From assembly GCA_020351875.1 (NCBI GenBank), contig CP070671.1, positions 1,842,462 through 1,878,949 on the forward strand: a stretch of DNA of 36,488 nt, written 5' to 3'. How positions within the stretch are numbered: the first letter of the stretch is position 1; every line of letters starts with the position of its first letter. Position numbers and translations under genes: made by a program. The DNA is from Chromatiales bacterium (GTDB lineage Bacteria; Pseudomonadota; Gammaproteobacteria; Steroidobacterales; GCA-2729495). The notes below the pieces were generated by a model, which saw only the letters and a program-made list of their open reading frames with translations, ran no database searches and had not been told where the DNA came from. Shown piece by piece: positions 16,458 to 24,621 of the stretch.

Positions 16458-19439
16458 ATGAAACTGTCGGTCATACTCTGGGGAATCCCGCAGGCCATGC
16501 GTACCTGCGCGCTCGTGTACCCGAAGTTCAGGGAATGTTTGAAAGAGCGCAACGCCATCGCGCAGTTCGCGCTGAAAGAGGAACCGACGAAGGGACGCTG
16601 GATTCAGCTCAAGGATGGCCGGATTTCGACGGGTGCAGGTATCCACGCCAACGCCGATTTCACGATTTACTTCAAGAACCGCAAGATCGCGGCCGATTTC
16701 CTGACCCCGCCGTTTAATCAGCTCGAACGTATTCACGCGGCGAAGAATTTTCAGATCACGATGTCCGGCCCGGACGACATGATCGTCTGGTTCATGCATC
16801 TTGTTGCCAGCATGGAGTCCTACACGTGGACCATCGGCACCGACATGGGTAATGGTGTGACCCGCTATACCAACGGTACCAACGGCGGCCCGATCTTTGT
16901 CTATGTGAAAGACGGCAAGATTATCCGCACGACCCCGATGGATCTGGACGATCGCGACCCCCATTCCTACACCATCGAGGCGCGCGGCAGGAAATTCACG
17001 CCGCCGCGCAAGACCACGCTGGCCGCTCACGGCGCCTGTCAGAAATCGATGGTCTATTCGAAGAACCGCATCCTCAAACCGATGAAAAGGGTCGACTTTG
17101 ATCCGAACGGCGAGCGCAATATCCAGAATCGCGGCAAGTCCGAGTTCGTCGAGATCGGCTGGGACGAAGCGCTCGAGATCGTCTCGGGTGAAATCAAGCG
17201 CTGCAAGAAGGTCGGCCCGGGCGCGATCGCGGTCGCCAACGGTTCGCACCACCAGTGGGGCAACCTCGGCCACTACCTGTCGGCTTTCAATCGCTTCTGG
17301 AACCTGATTGGTGTCACCAAACTGATGCACTCGCCGGACAGCTGGGAAGGCTGGTTCTGGGGCGCTCAGCATCACTGGGGCAACAGCATGCGCCTGGGCG
17401 CGGCCGAACCGTACGGCACCGTGGAAGATTGCCTGAAGAACGCGGAAATGATCGTGTTCTGGTCCAGTGATCCCGATGCCGCCTACGGTTTCGAAGGGAC
17501 ACAGCGGCGGGAGTGGGCCAGGGAACTCGGCATCAAGATGGTGCACATCGACCCGTACCTGAACCACACAGCTGCGCACCTGGGTGGCAAGTGGATTTCG
17601 CCGAAGGCGGGTACCGATCCTGCCTTTGCCCAGGCGCTGACCTACGTCTGGATCACCGAGGGCACCTACGACCAGGAATTCGTCGAGCAGCGCACCACCG
17701 GCTTCGACGAGTGGAAGGCGCACGTGCTCGGTGAGGACGACGGGATTCCGAAGACGCCCGAGTGGCAGGAGCAGGAGACCGGCATTCCCGCCCGTGACTG
17801 CCGGGCGCTGGCTCGCGAATGGGCAAAGAAGAAGACCTACCTCGGCGTCGGCGGCTGGGGTTGCGGTCTCGGTGGCGCCTGCCGCGGACCGACCGGCGCC
17901 CAGTGGGCGCGGATGATGACGATCCTCGGTGCCATGCAGGGCATGGGTAAGCCGGGTTCAAACCTCGGCAACCTGCAGTTCGGCGCGCCGGTCGACATGA
18001 ATTTCTACTTCCCCGGTTACGCCGAGGGCAGCATGTCGGGCGACCTGGCCTACAGCGCGCAGTCGACCAACAACTACCAGCGCATGCCGCACATCGTGAC
18101 CATGAATTCGGTCAAGCAGGTGATCCCGCGCATGTGGCTGCCCGAAGCCATCATGGGCACACCCAGGCTGGGTTACGTGACCGCCGTGGACTCGGTGGCC
18201 GGGCAATTCTTCCCCATCGGCTATCCGTCACCGGGGCATGTACCGGTGGAGATGATCTACAAGTACGGCAGTTCGTCTCTTGGCACACAAGTGGATTCGA
18301 ATCGCTGGGTCAACATGTACCAGCACGAGAACCTGAAGTTCGTCGTGAACCAGTCAGTCTGGATGGAGGGCGAAACGAAGTTCGCCGACGTTATCCTGCC
18401 GGCCTGCACCGTGTTCGAGCGCTGGGATCTCGGCGAGTGGTACAACGTGGGCCCGGGCTACGTGCACCACATGTACTCGATGAACAACCACCGGGTGATT
18501 TCGCTGCAGCACAAGTGCATCGAGCCGCTGGGTGAGTCCAGGTCGGACTACGACATCTTCCTGGCCATTGCCGAGAAACTGGACCTGGGTGCCGTCTACT
18601 CGGAAGGCGGCAACTCGGAGCTGGAATGGTGCAAGCGCGCCTACGAGTCTTCGGATTGTGTGAAGGACATGTCCTGGCGCAAGTTCCTGAAGAAGGGTTA
18701 TTACGTGGTGCCGCCGGAGCCGGAGGAATCGCGCGCGCCGCTGGGGCTCAACTGGTTCTACGAGGGTCGCAAGAAGGATGTGCCGGAGCCCTATCCGCTG
18801 CCGTCGGATTTCGTCGAGAAGTACGCGGAAGGCCTGCAGACGCCTTCCGGCAAGTACGAGTTCGTGCCCACGACCCTGAAGCGCTTCGACGATCCCGAGC
18901 GTCCGCCGGTGAACAAGTATATGAAGACCTTCGAGAACGCAGAGAATGAGCCGGAGCTGGCGGCCAGGTACACGCTGCGCCTGCTGACGCCGCACTCGCG
19001 CTACCCCTTCCATTTGATGGGTGATGACGAGGGTTGTTTCGTGCGGGATATCCGCGAGCACCGGGTGAAAGTGGGTGATCACTACTATCTGACATGCCGC
19101 CTGAGCCGGGAGGATGCGGAAGCCCGTGGTATCGAGGACGATGACCTGATTCGTCTGTGGAACGACCGCGGTTCCGTTGTCTGTGCAGCGCAGGTGACCG
19201 ACCGCTTGCGGCCGGGCGTGGTCAGCGCGCCGACTGCGTCAGCCGAGTACCGGCCCGCCGGCGAGCCCGGCAAGTCGACGGACCTCGGCGGCTGCGTGAA
19301 CATACTCAACCCCAGCAAGCCCATCACAACGAAGAGCCACGGTATCCGGCCCAACACGACGCTGATCGAAGTCGAGAAGTGGACCGGCGTCGATACCTGG
19401 CAGCCGGCGAAGCCTGCGCAACCCGGGGAGGCTGCATGA
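16458..19439 (+). CDS. Molybdopterin hydroxytransferase-like large subunit (transhydroxylase family) with SCP2-like N-terminal domain
   Basis: 993 residues, DMSO-reductase superfamily. Residues from about 130 to the end follow the large subunit of Pelobacter acidigallici pyrogallol-phloroglucinol transhydroxylase (875 residues) closely, as I recall that sequence. Its Mo ligand Ser175 and the catalytic Asp174, His144 and Tyr404 correspond to Ser295, Asp294, His264 and Tyr521 here (motifs GSHHQWGN, HSPDSWEGW, FYFPGYAEG). The N-terminal CxxC cluster motif is absent, as in that enzyme, so no Fe-S cluster is expected in this subunit. Residues 1-125 are extra and have the pattern of an SCP2 lipid-binding domain. 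There is no Tat signal, so it acts in the cytoplasm. AGGAG lies 6 nt before the ATG. The stop overlaps the beta-subunit start. The exact reaction is unknown. Confidence 0.88.
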   Translation: MKLSVILWGIPQAMRTCALVYPKFRECLKERNAIAQFALKEEPTKGRWIQLKDGRISTGAGIHANADFTIYFKNRKIAADFLTPPFNQLERIHAAKNFQITMSGPDDMIVWFMHLVASMESYTWTIGTDMGNGVTRYTNGTNGGPIFVYVKDGKIIRTTPMDLDDRDPHSYTIEARGRKFTPPRKTTLAAHGACQKSMVYSKNRILKPMKRVDFDPNGERNIQNRGKSEFVEIGWDEALEIVSGEIKRCKKVGPGAIAVANGSHHQWGNLGHYLSAFNRFWNLIGVTKLMHSPDSWEGWFWGAQHHWGNSMRLGAAEPYGTVEDCLKNAEMIVFWSSDPDAAYGFEGTQRREWARELGIKMVHIDPYLNHTAAHLGGKWISPKAGTDPAFAQALTYVWITEGTYDQEFVEQRTTGFDEWKAHVLGEDDGIPKTPEWQEQETGIPARDCRALAREWAKKKTYLGVGGWGCGLGGACRGPTGAQWARMMTILGAMQGMGKPGSNLGNLQFGAPVDMNFYFPGYAEGSMSGDLAYSAQSTNNYQRMPHIVTMNSVKQVIPRMWLPEAIMGTPRLGYVTAVDSVAGQFFPIGYPSPGHVPVEMIYKYGSSSLGTQVDSNRWVNMYQHENLKFVVNQSVWMEGETKFADVILPACTVFERWDLGEWYNVGPGYVHHMYSMNNHRVISLQHKCIEPLGESRSDYDIFLAIAEKLDLGAVYSEGGNSELEWCKRAYESSDCVKDMSWRKFLKKGYYVVPPEPEESRAPLGLNWFYEGRKKDVPEPYPLPSDFVEKYAEGLQTPSGKYEFVPTTLKRFDDPERPPVNKYMKTFENAENEPELAARYTLRLLTPHSRYPFHLMGDDEGCFVRDIREHRVKVGDHYYLTCRLSREDAEARGIEDDDLIRLWNDRGSVVCAAQVTDRLRPGVVSAPTASAEYRPAGEPGKSTDLGGCVNILNPSKPITTKSHGIRPNTTLIEVEKWTGVDTWQPAKPAQPGEAA

Positions 19440-20293
19440 TGGCCGCGAAATGGAACATGATCGTCGACATCGAGCGCTGCAATAACTGTCGCGCCTGCTT
19501 CCTGGCCGTGAAGGACGAGCACACGGGCAACGAGTTCCCGGGCTATGCCGCCGAGCAACCGGCCATGGGGCACAACTGGCTCGATATCGAACGCAAGGAG
19601 CGCGGCACTTACCCGATTGTGGACGCGCACTTCATGCCGGTGATGTGCAATCACTGCGACGATGCGCCCTGCATGAAGGTCGCGAAAAACGGTGCCGTCA
19701 AGAAGCGCGAGGATGGCATCGTGATCATCGATCCGGAGAAGTCGAAGGGACAGAAAGAGATCGTTGACGCCTGTCCCTATGGTGCAGTGTCCTGGAACGA
19801 GGACAAGCAGATCCCGCAGGTCTGGATTTTCGATGCCCATCTGCTGGACGAGGGCTGGGAGCGGACCCGCGCCGAACAGTCATGCCCGACCGATGTATTC
19901 AGGTCGGTCAAGGTCGAAGACGAGGAAATGCAGCGCATCAGGGAGCGGGAGGGCCTCGAGGTCCTGCAGCCGGAACTCGGCACGAAGCCCCGCGTCTACT
20001 ATAAAAACCTGCACCTGATGAACTGTTGCTTCGTCGGTGGATCGGTGGCGGCCCAAGTGGGTGGTGTCGAAGAGTGTGCCGAAGGTGCCGAGGTCGTTCT
20101 GAAACAGAATGGCAGCGAGATCGCGCGGGCGACAACCGATACTTTCGGTGAGTTCAAGATCGACAAACTCGAGCCCAACAGCGGCCAGTACCAGCTGGAA
20201 GTGAGCGGGGACGCGGGCGGCCTGTCGACGCAGTTCGACCTGGGCGGGGAAAGCCTCTATCTTGGCGTGCTGACGCTGGCGGCCGCGGCGTAG
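19436..20293 (+). CDS. Iron-sulfur small subunit of the transhydroxylase-like molybdoenzyme
   Basis: 285 residues. The N-terminal part is a ferredoxin-like subunit with Cys15, 18, 21 (CNNCRAC), Cys71, 74, 79 (CNHCDDAPC), Cys113 (CPYG) and Cys150 (SCPTDV). GLEVLQPELGTKPRVYYKNL links to a C-terminal beta-sandwich of the carboxypeptidase-regulatory/CnaB type (about 205-285), as in the Pelobacter small subunit. That enzyme has twelve ligands for three [4Fe-4S] clusters. Here four are missing (Val25, Trp130, Asp133 and about Ala146), which leaves eight, enough for two clusters. GGGGAGG precedes the ATG, which overlaps the alpha stop (ATGA), so subunits are coupled. Confidence 0.92.
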   Translation: MMAAKWNMIVDIERCNNCRACFLAVKDEHTGNEFPGYAAEQPAMGHNWLDIERKERGTYPIVDAHFMPVMCNHCDDAPCMKVAKNGAVKKREDGIVIIDPEKSKGQKEIVDACPYGAVSWNEDKQIPQVWIFDAHLLDEGWERTRAEQSCPTDVFRSVKVEDEEMQRIREREGLEVLQPELGTKPRVYYKNLHLMNCCFVGGSVAAQVGGVEECAEGAEVVLKQNGSEIARATTDTFGEFKIDKLEPNSGQYQLEVSGDAGGLSTQFDLGGESLYLGVLTLAAAA

Positions 20294-20370
20294 AGCAGCC
20301 GGTTCCTGTGAATGTGCTTGAATGAATCGTCCCGGTTTGGTGGACGACTGACAGACTCTGGAGAACAAGA

Positions 20371-21222
20371 ATGATTTTTCTGACGGGTGTAACGGGCAAG
20401 ATCGGCGGCGAAACGGCGAAAGAACTGATTGCCAAAGGCGCCGGTTTGCGGGCCCTGGTTCGGGACGAAGCCAAGGCGGCGGAGCTGAAGGCGGCCGGCG
20501 TCGAACTCATCGTTGGTGACATCGCCGACCCGGATATCGTGAAACAGGGTATGGACGGTGCCGAGAAGGCGTTTTTGTTGTTGCCGAACGGCGAACAGCA
20601 GGAGGCCAACGAAAAGCAGTTCACCGACCTAGCCGTGGCAAGTGGCGTGAAGCACCTGGTGAAAATGTCGTCGATGGAGGCAGTTGCCGATGCCAAGACG
20701 CCGATTCCCCAGGCTCACTGGGCGGTAGAGGAATATATTCGCGCGTCCGGCCTGGACTGGACCATGGTCAAGCCGAATTTCTTTATGCAGAACCTGCTCG
20801 CCAGCGCGCCCACCATCAAGGAACAGCGCAAGTTCTTCCTGCCGATGGGTAATGGCACGACCGGCATGGCAGATGGCCGTGATATTGGTGCGGTCTGCGC
20901 CGAGGTACTGACGGGCCAGGGGCACGCCGGGCAAAGTTATGAAATCACCGGCCCTGAAGTGCTGTCGTTCTACGATGTGGCCGACCGGTTCTCGGAAGTG
21001 CTGGGCGAAAAAGTCGAATACCTTCCGATGCCCATGGATCAGTTTCGCGAGCGAATGACCGGGATCCTGGTGCCGTGGCACCTGAATGCCGTGTGTGAAT
21101 TATTCCAGGAGATTGCCGAGATCGGGCTCGATCATACGACCGGGACGTTTAAGGAGCTGATCGGGCGCGACCCGATTTCGCTGAAGCAGTTCATCCAGGA
21201 CCACCTGGCAGTATTCAAGTAA
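20371..21222 (+). CDS. NmrA-like atypical SDR, NAD(P)-binding protein
   Basis: 283 residues. The N-terminal Rossmann motif TGVTGKIGGETAKEL binds NAD(P); IVGDIADPD and the KMSSMEAVAD strand follow, then WTMVKPNFFMQNLL, all typical of the NmrA/azoreductase-like (YtfG-type) group. These proteins either reduce quinones and similar compounds or sense the NAD(P) state. GGAGA lies 6 nt before the ATG. It is 77 nt downstream of the small subunit and 58 nt upstream of the TorD-like chaperone, so it belongs to the molybdoenzyme operon and may reduce that enzyme's substrate or product. Confidence 0.87.
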   Translation: MIFLTGVTGKIGGETAKELIAKGAGLRALVRDEAKAAELKAAGVELIVGDIADPDIVKQGMDGAEKAFLLLPNGEQQEANEKQFTDLAVASGVKHLVKMSSMEAVADAKTPIPQAHWAVEEYIRASGLDWTMVKPNFFMQNLLASAPTIKEQRKFFLPMGNGTTGMADGRDIGAVCAEVLTGQGHAGQSYEITGPEVLSFYDVADRFSEVLGEKVEYLPMPMDQFRERMTGILVPWHLNAVCELFQEIAEIGLDHTTGTFKELIGRDPISLKQFIQDHLAVFK

Positions 21223-21280
21223 CAGGGCTCGGCGGGCCGGCTGGGCGACCTGAGTCTGACCGGCTGCCGGCATTGACGGC

Positions 21281-21952
21281 ATGAGCGAGGAATCCGCAGC
21301 CACGACGCCGCAGCCGTCGCGCAAGGTGCACGGCCGCGACATCGACGCCACCGCACCGGCGCGTTGTGCGTGTTACGCCGCGTGGTCGGAGCTCACCGCG
21401 TCACCCCACGACATGGACCCGCGGCCCGGGCTGCGGGAAAAATTCGGCGCGTGGCAGGCGGTGCCCCACGGCAAGGCGCTCGACGCACTGGTGACCGAGT
21501 TCGTCGATACCGACCTGGACGCGCTGAAGCGCCAGTACAGCGGCCTGTTCGAGGTGGGCAGCGACGGCCCCCCGGTACCGATACGCGAAGACCTGCAGAC
21601 CGGCCAGCGGGCCGGCACGCGCGAAGACTTGGTGCGCTTCTACGATTTCTTCGGCTACGCACTGGCCGAGCGTTTCGCGTGGGCCCCGGATCACCTGTCG
21701 GTGGAACTCGAGTTCATGCACTACCTATGCTACGGCGAGGCGGCGGCGGAAGACGACCCGGAGCCGTACCAGTTGGCGCAGGTGGATTTCGCCGAGCGCC
21801 ACCTCGTGCGGTGGGTGCCGGAATTCGCCGCCAAGTCGGCGAATGCCGCCGGCGACGGCATCTACGGGCGAGTCATGACGGCGCTGAGCGATTTCATCCT
21901 GGCCGACTACGACTGGCAGTCGGGCACCATCTCCGCAGCAGAGGACAACTGA
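21281..21952 (+). CDS. TorD/DmsD-family molybdoenzyme chaperone
   Basis: 223 residues, mainly helical. The pattern RQYSGLFEVGSDGPPVPIRED followed by FYDFFGYALAERFAWAPDHLSVELEFMHYL (residues about 80-150) and FAERHLVRWVPEFA (near 170) fits the TorD/NarJ chaperones. They bind the apo large subunit and hold it open until the Mo cofactor is inserted. As the large subunit here has no Tat signal, the job is likely cofactor loading rather than export proofreading. Its position in the same operon makes the 16458-19439 protein its probable client. Confidence 0.85.
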   Translation: MSEESAATTPQPSRKVHGRDIDATAPARCACYAAWSELTASPHDMDPRPGLREKFGAWQAVPHGKALDALVTEFVDTDLDALKRQYSGLFEVGSDGPPVPIREDLQTGQRAGTREDLVRFYDFFGYALAERFAWAPDHLSVELEFMHYLCYGEAAAEDDPEPYQLAQVDFAERHLVRWVPEFAAKSANAAGDGIYGRVMTALSDFILADYDWQSGTISAAEDN

Positions 21953-22079
21953 CTGGGCCGGAACCCGGCGGGGCCGCCTTATGTCGCATCTAAGTACATG
22001 CCCCAATGGCAGGTCGCTGCTATCGCCGGAATAATTTTTCGTGGCAAATCCACGTGCGCCACACGCCGCTGCAAGACCC

Positions 22080-22499
22080 ATGATGGCAGCTGCCGACATT
22101 CAAGCCTGCGAGTACACCGTGTTGCTGGTTGACGCGGACCACGCCGCGCGCGGTGAACTCGGCGCCGTATTGCGGCGGGGCGGATACCAGACCCGCGACT
22201 TCGACCGCGCGGCCGAGTTGCTGGCGGCGCCCGACCATGTGTTTCACTGGAGCTGCGTGGTGTCCGAACTGTCGTTGCCGGACATGACCGGGCTCGACCT
22301 GGTGCGCAACCTGCGCGACCGCGCGATCCGCACGCCGGTGATCGTGCTGACCGCGCAGGCCGACATCCCGACCGCCGTGCACGCGCTGCGCAACGACGTG
22401 GCAGATTTCCTCTTGAAGCCGGTGGTCGAACGCGACCTGCTCCGGCGCGTGGAGACCGCGCTGGTTCGTCACGCCGAGCTCGTTCGGACCTTTTCCTGA
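22080..22499 (+). CDS. Stand-alone response-regulator receiver with Glu at the phospho-acceptor site
   Basis: 139 residues, receiver domain only with no DNA-binding output. It has the FixJ-like order VLLVDADH, then VVSELSLPDMTG, then VIVLTAQAD and DFLLKP, so the switch threonine and lysine are present. The aspartate that normally takes the phosphate is glutamate (codon GAA, motif SEL), and the paired acidic residues read D-A-D. Such proteins often behave as permanently 'on' or as non-phosphorylated partners. Start uncertain: GTG 22041, ATG 22080 and ATG 22083 are all possible and none has a clear ribosome site. No histidine kinase is nearby. Confidence 0.82.
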   Translation: MMAAADIQACEYTVLLVDADHAARGELGAVLRRGGYQTRDFDRAAELLAAPDHVFHWSCVVSELSLPDMTGLDLVRNLRDRAIRTPVIVLTAQADIPTAVHALRNDVADFLLKPVVERDLLRRVETALVRHAELVRTFS

Positions 22500-22520
22500 T
22501 CATCTCAACGCTTGCCCGGC

Positions 22521-22565
22521 AGGGCCGCTCCCACTGGAGGCATCGCGGCTAAAGCCGCCCCTACA
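22521..22565. repeat. REP-type palindrome plus half copy
   Basis: A half element (GGCCGCTCCCACT, 22523-22535) is followed by a full reverse-orientation copy at 22542-22565 ending in CCCCTACA. The copy overlaps the stop codon of the MFS gene (CTA at 22561-22563, TAG on the minus strand). Confidence 0.8.
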
Positions 22566-23904
22566 CGATGTTCTGCTGTTCTACTGCGGCCCGGAACGGC
22601 TTCAGCGTGGCCCACAGAATGAGGCCTCCCAGTGCGACGGAGCCCACGTTCACGATCGTGATCGCATCGCCGATTCGCAACGGGTCACCGTAGAAGTCAT
22701 CGCTGATCCAGCCCACCGCCCACGGCCCGACGCTGGCGGTGATCAGGTTCAGGAACAACATCCACGCCGCACCGATTTGCGCGCGCAGGCGGTTCGGGGT
22801 GACCAGCTGCAGGGCGGCAGGCGCCAGGCCCATGGAGATACTGGCACCGAAGGCAAAGGGTGCCATGATGGCCAGGGCCAGCGTCGGGTCTGCCACCCGC
22901 GTGGCCACCAGGCTGACCGGCACCATGAATATCGCCGCCATGATTGCAACCCGGAGCGGGGCATCTTTGTGGCCCCGCTTGAAGAGCATGTCCGACAGCC
23001 AGCCGCCACCGATCACGCCCAGCGGTGACAGGATCAGCACGATCAGGCCCAGTTTCGGGGCGGCCTGCGGGGGTGGCATGCCGATCACCCGGATGAAGTA
23101 GGTGGGCACCCAGGTGGCCAGCGTCGTCATCGGTAACGCGAGCAGTGCGAAACCCGTGTAGTGAGTAATGAAGACCCGCCAGCGCTGGAACGCGAACCGG
23201 AAGGTTTGGGCCAGGCTGATCTCGTCCTCCGCTGCGGACTTGATGCCCTGGCGAGCCGGCTCCGCCACGAAGAACATCAGCGCCGCCACCAGCACGCCCG
23301 GCAGGCCGACCACAATGAAAGCCATTTGCCAGGGCTTCAGCGCACCGAATAACGGCAGCACGATTTCGTCGGCGCCTTTCGCGAACTGGATCGCCAGCCC
23401 ACCGAAAATGAAGGCCAGGCCCACGCCGAAAAACGCACCGGACTGGTACACGCCCAACGCGCGGCCCAGCTTATCCTTCGGGAAATAGTCGGCGATCATC
23501 GAATACGCGGCGGGCGACAGCGTGGCTTCGCCAACGCCCACGCCGACCCGGGCCAGGAACAGTTGCCAGAAGCTGCGGGCCAGGCCGCACATGGCGGTCA
23601 TGATGCTCCACAAGAAGATGCCGACGCCGATGATCAGTCGGCGGCTGTGCCTGTCGGCCAGTCGGCCGATCGGTAATCCCATCAGGGCATAGAAAATGGC
23701 GAACGCGATACCCATCATGAAACCCATCTCGGTATCCGTCAGGTCCAGGTCCGCCTTGATGGGGTCCACGAGCAGGCTGATGATGATGCGGTCGGCGATC
23801 GAGAAGATGAACGCCAGCACGAGCACGCCGACCCCGAACCACGCGACCGCAGGCTTCGGCCAGGCCGGGGCGCCAGCGTTTGTCGGGTTGGCCGACTCTG
23901 CCAT
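22561..23904 (-). CDS. Major facilitator superfamily transporter (spinster-like)
   Basis: 447 residues with twelve predicted spans. The loop 2-3 signature GLPIGRLADRHSRR is intact, and GVGEATLSPAAYSMIADYFP in TM4-5 is typical of the spinster-like/hexuronate-type MFS group found next to degradation genes. Substrate unknown; a hydrophobic or acidic organic compound is likely. AGGGA precedes the ATG. It converges on the molybdoenzyme block and is divergent from the small membrane gene at 24177. Its stop codon lies within a REP element. Confidence 0.92.
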   Translation of the reverse strand: MAESANPTNAGAPAWPKPAVAWFGVGVLVLAFIFSIADRIIISLLVDPIKADLDLTDTEMGFMMGIAFAIFYALMGLPIGRLADRHSRRLIIGVGIFLWSIMTAMCGLARSFWQLFLARVGVGVGEATLSPAAYSMIADYFPKDKLGRALGVYQSGAFFGVGLAFIFGGLAIQFAKGADEIVLPLFGALKPWQMAFIVVGLPGVLVAALMFFVAEPARQGIKSAAEDEISLAQTFRFAFQRWRVFITHYTGFALLALPMTTLATWVPTYFIRVIGMPPPQAAPKLGLIVLILSPLGVIGGGWLSDMLFKRGHKDAPLRVAIMAAIFMVPVSLVATRVADPTLALAIMAPFAFGASISMGLAPAALQLVTPNRLRAQIGAAWMLFLNLITASVGPWAVGWISDDFYGDPLRIGDAITIVNVGSVALGGLILWATLKPFRAAVEQQNIV

Positions 23905-24176
23905 GGAAGTTGTCCCTGGTGATGCGAAGCCACGGATCAGACCATGGAACGCCGCCGGCGCAAAATGCTCGCGGGTTTCGGTCCGCAGGACAAACAGGTT
24001 GTCAGGCGGCGGCGGGCCCGGCTCGGTGCCGGGAATGTTGTCTGCCCCGCAATCTTCGATTGAATCTTCGGCCTGTTGGCAGACTCATGTTTACGAATAG
24101 TTGGGTTAAAGTCTGAATTCACACAGTCTAACTGATGCCTGGCCGCGCCACGAGACAGTGTCGAAAGGTCGCTGAA

Positions 24177-24620
24177 ATGACTGATGACCTAGAGCAAGGT
24201 AATGAACCGGCAGTGCGTGCGCCGCGCGATCCGATCGAAACGCTGCTGGCCCATTGCCGTCCGCAGCCTGCGATCCCGGGGCTGCTGGTGCTGTTTCTCA
24301 CCGTCGTGATCGCGGTGTTCACCTACGACCCTGGCAGCGATCGCTCGGTATTGGCGCTGCTGATCCCCGTCGCATTGCTCGCATCTTGCGGGCTGGCCGT
24401 TGCCGCGAGCTTTTGTTCCTTTTTCCCGGCGCTGGCCTGGATCCTGGTCGCGTGGTGGGCCATGAAATTCACGGCCGCCGGCCCGCTGCCCGCTTACAAC
24501 CAGGCCGTGCTGTTGGTCGGCATGGGTGCCGCGGCGCTGATGCTGCTGGTGCAGGGGTGGCGCGTTGCCACCGGGCGCTTCGTCCCCACGATCCGCGTGG
24601 ACGAGGCCCCCCAGTCGTAG
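24177..24620 (+). CDS. Small membrane protein of unknown function
   Basis: 147 residues. A polar N-terminus (about 30 residues) is followed by four hydrophobic segments (IPGLLVLFLTVVIAVFTY, VLALLIPVALLASCGLAV, an FFPALAWILVAWWA segment and an AVLLVGMGAAALMLLVQGW segment) and a short tail. I recognise no family. The ATG at 24177 has AAAGG about 10 nt upstream and is preferred over 24135. It ends 1 nt before the end of the convergent tetR gene. The region 23905-24176 between it and the divergent MFS gene holds only weak inverted repeats. Confidence 0.65.
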   Translation: MTDDLEQGNEPAVRAPRDPIETLLAHCRPQPAIPGLLVLFLTVVIAVFTYDPGSDRSVLALLIPVALLASCGLAVAASFCSFFPALAWILVAWWAMKFTAAGPLPAYNQAVLLVGMGAAALMLLVQGWRVATGRFVPTIRVDEAPQS

Positions 24621-24621
24621 C

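Noticed and set aside
16323..17723. 466-residue minus-strand frame opposite the molybdoenzyme large subunit
   Set aside because: Shadow of codon bias; the plus-strand protein has intact conserved motifs throughout.
16458..20293. Arsenite oxidase, DMSO reductase, formate dehydrogenase or acetylene hydratase
   Set aside because: No Tat signal, no N-terminal Cys cluster and no Cys or SeCys Mo ligand; the Ser ligand motif and the small-subunit C-terminal sandwich fit the transhydroxylase group instead.
23905..24176. Additional small gene between the MFS gene and the small membrane gene
   Set aside because: Reading frames there lack a ribosome site and plausible composition; only weak inverted repeats (CAGACT/AGTCTG) are seen.
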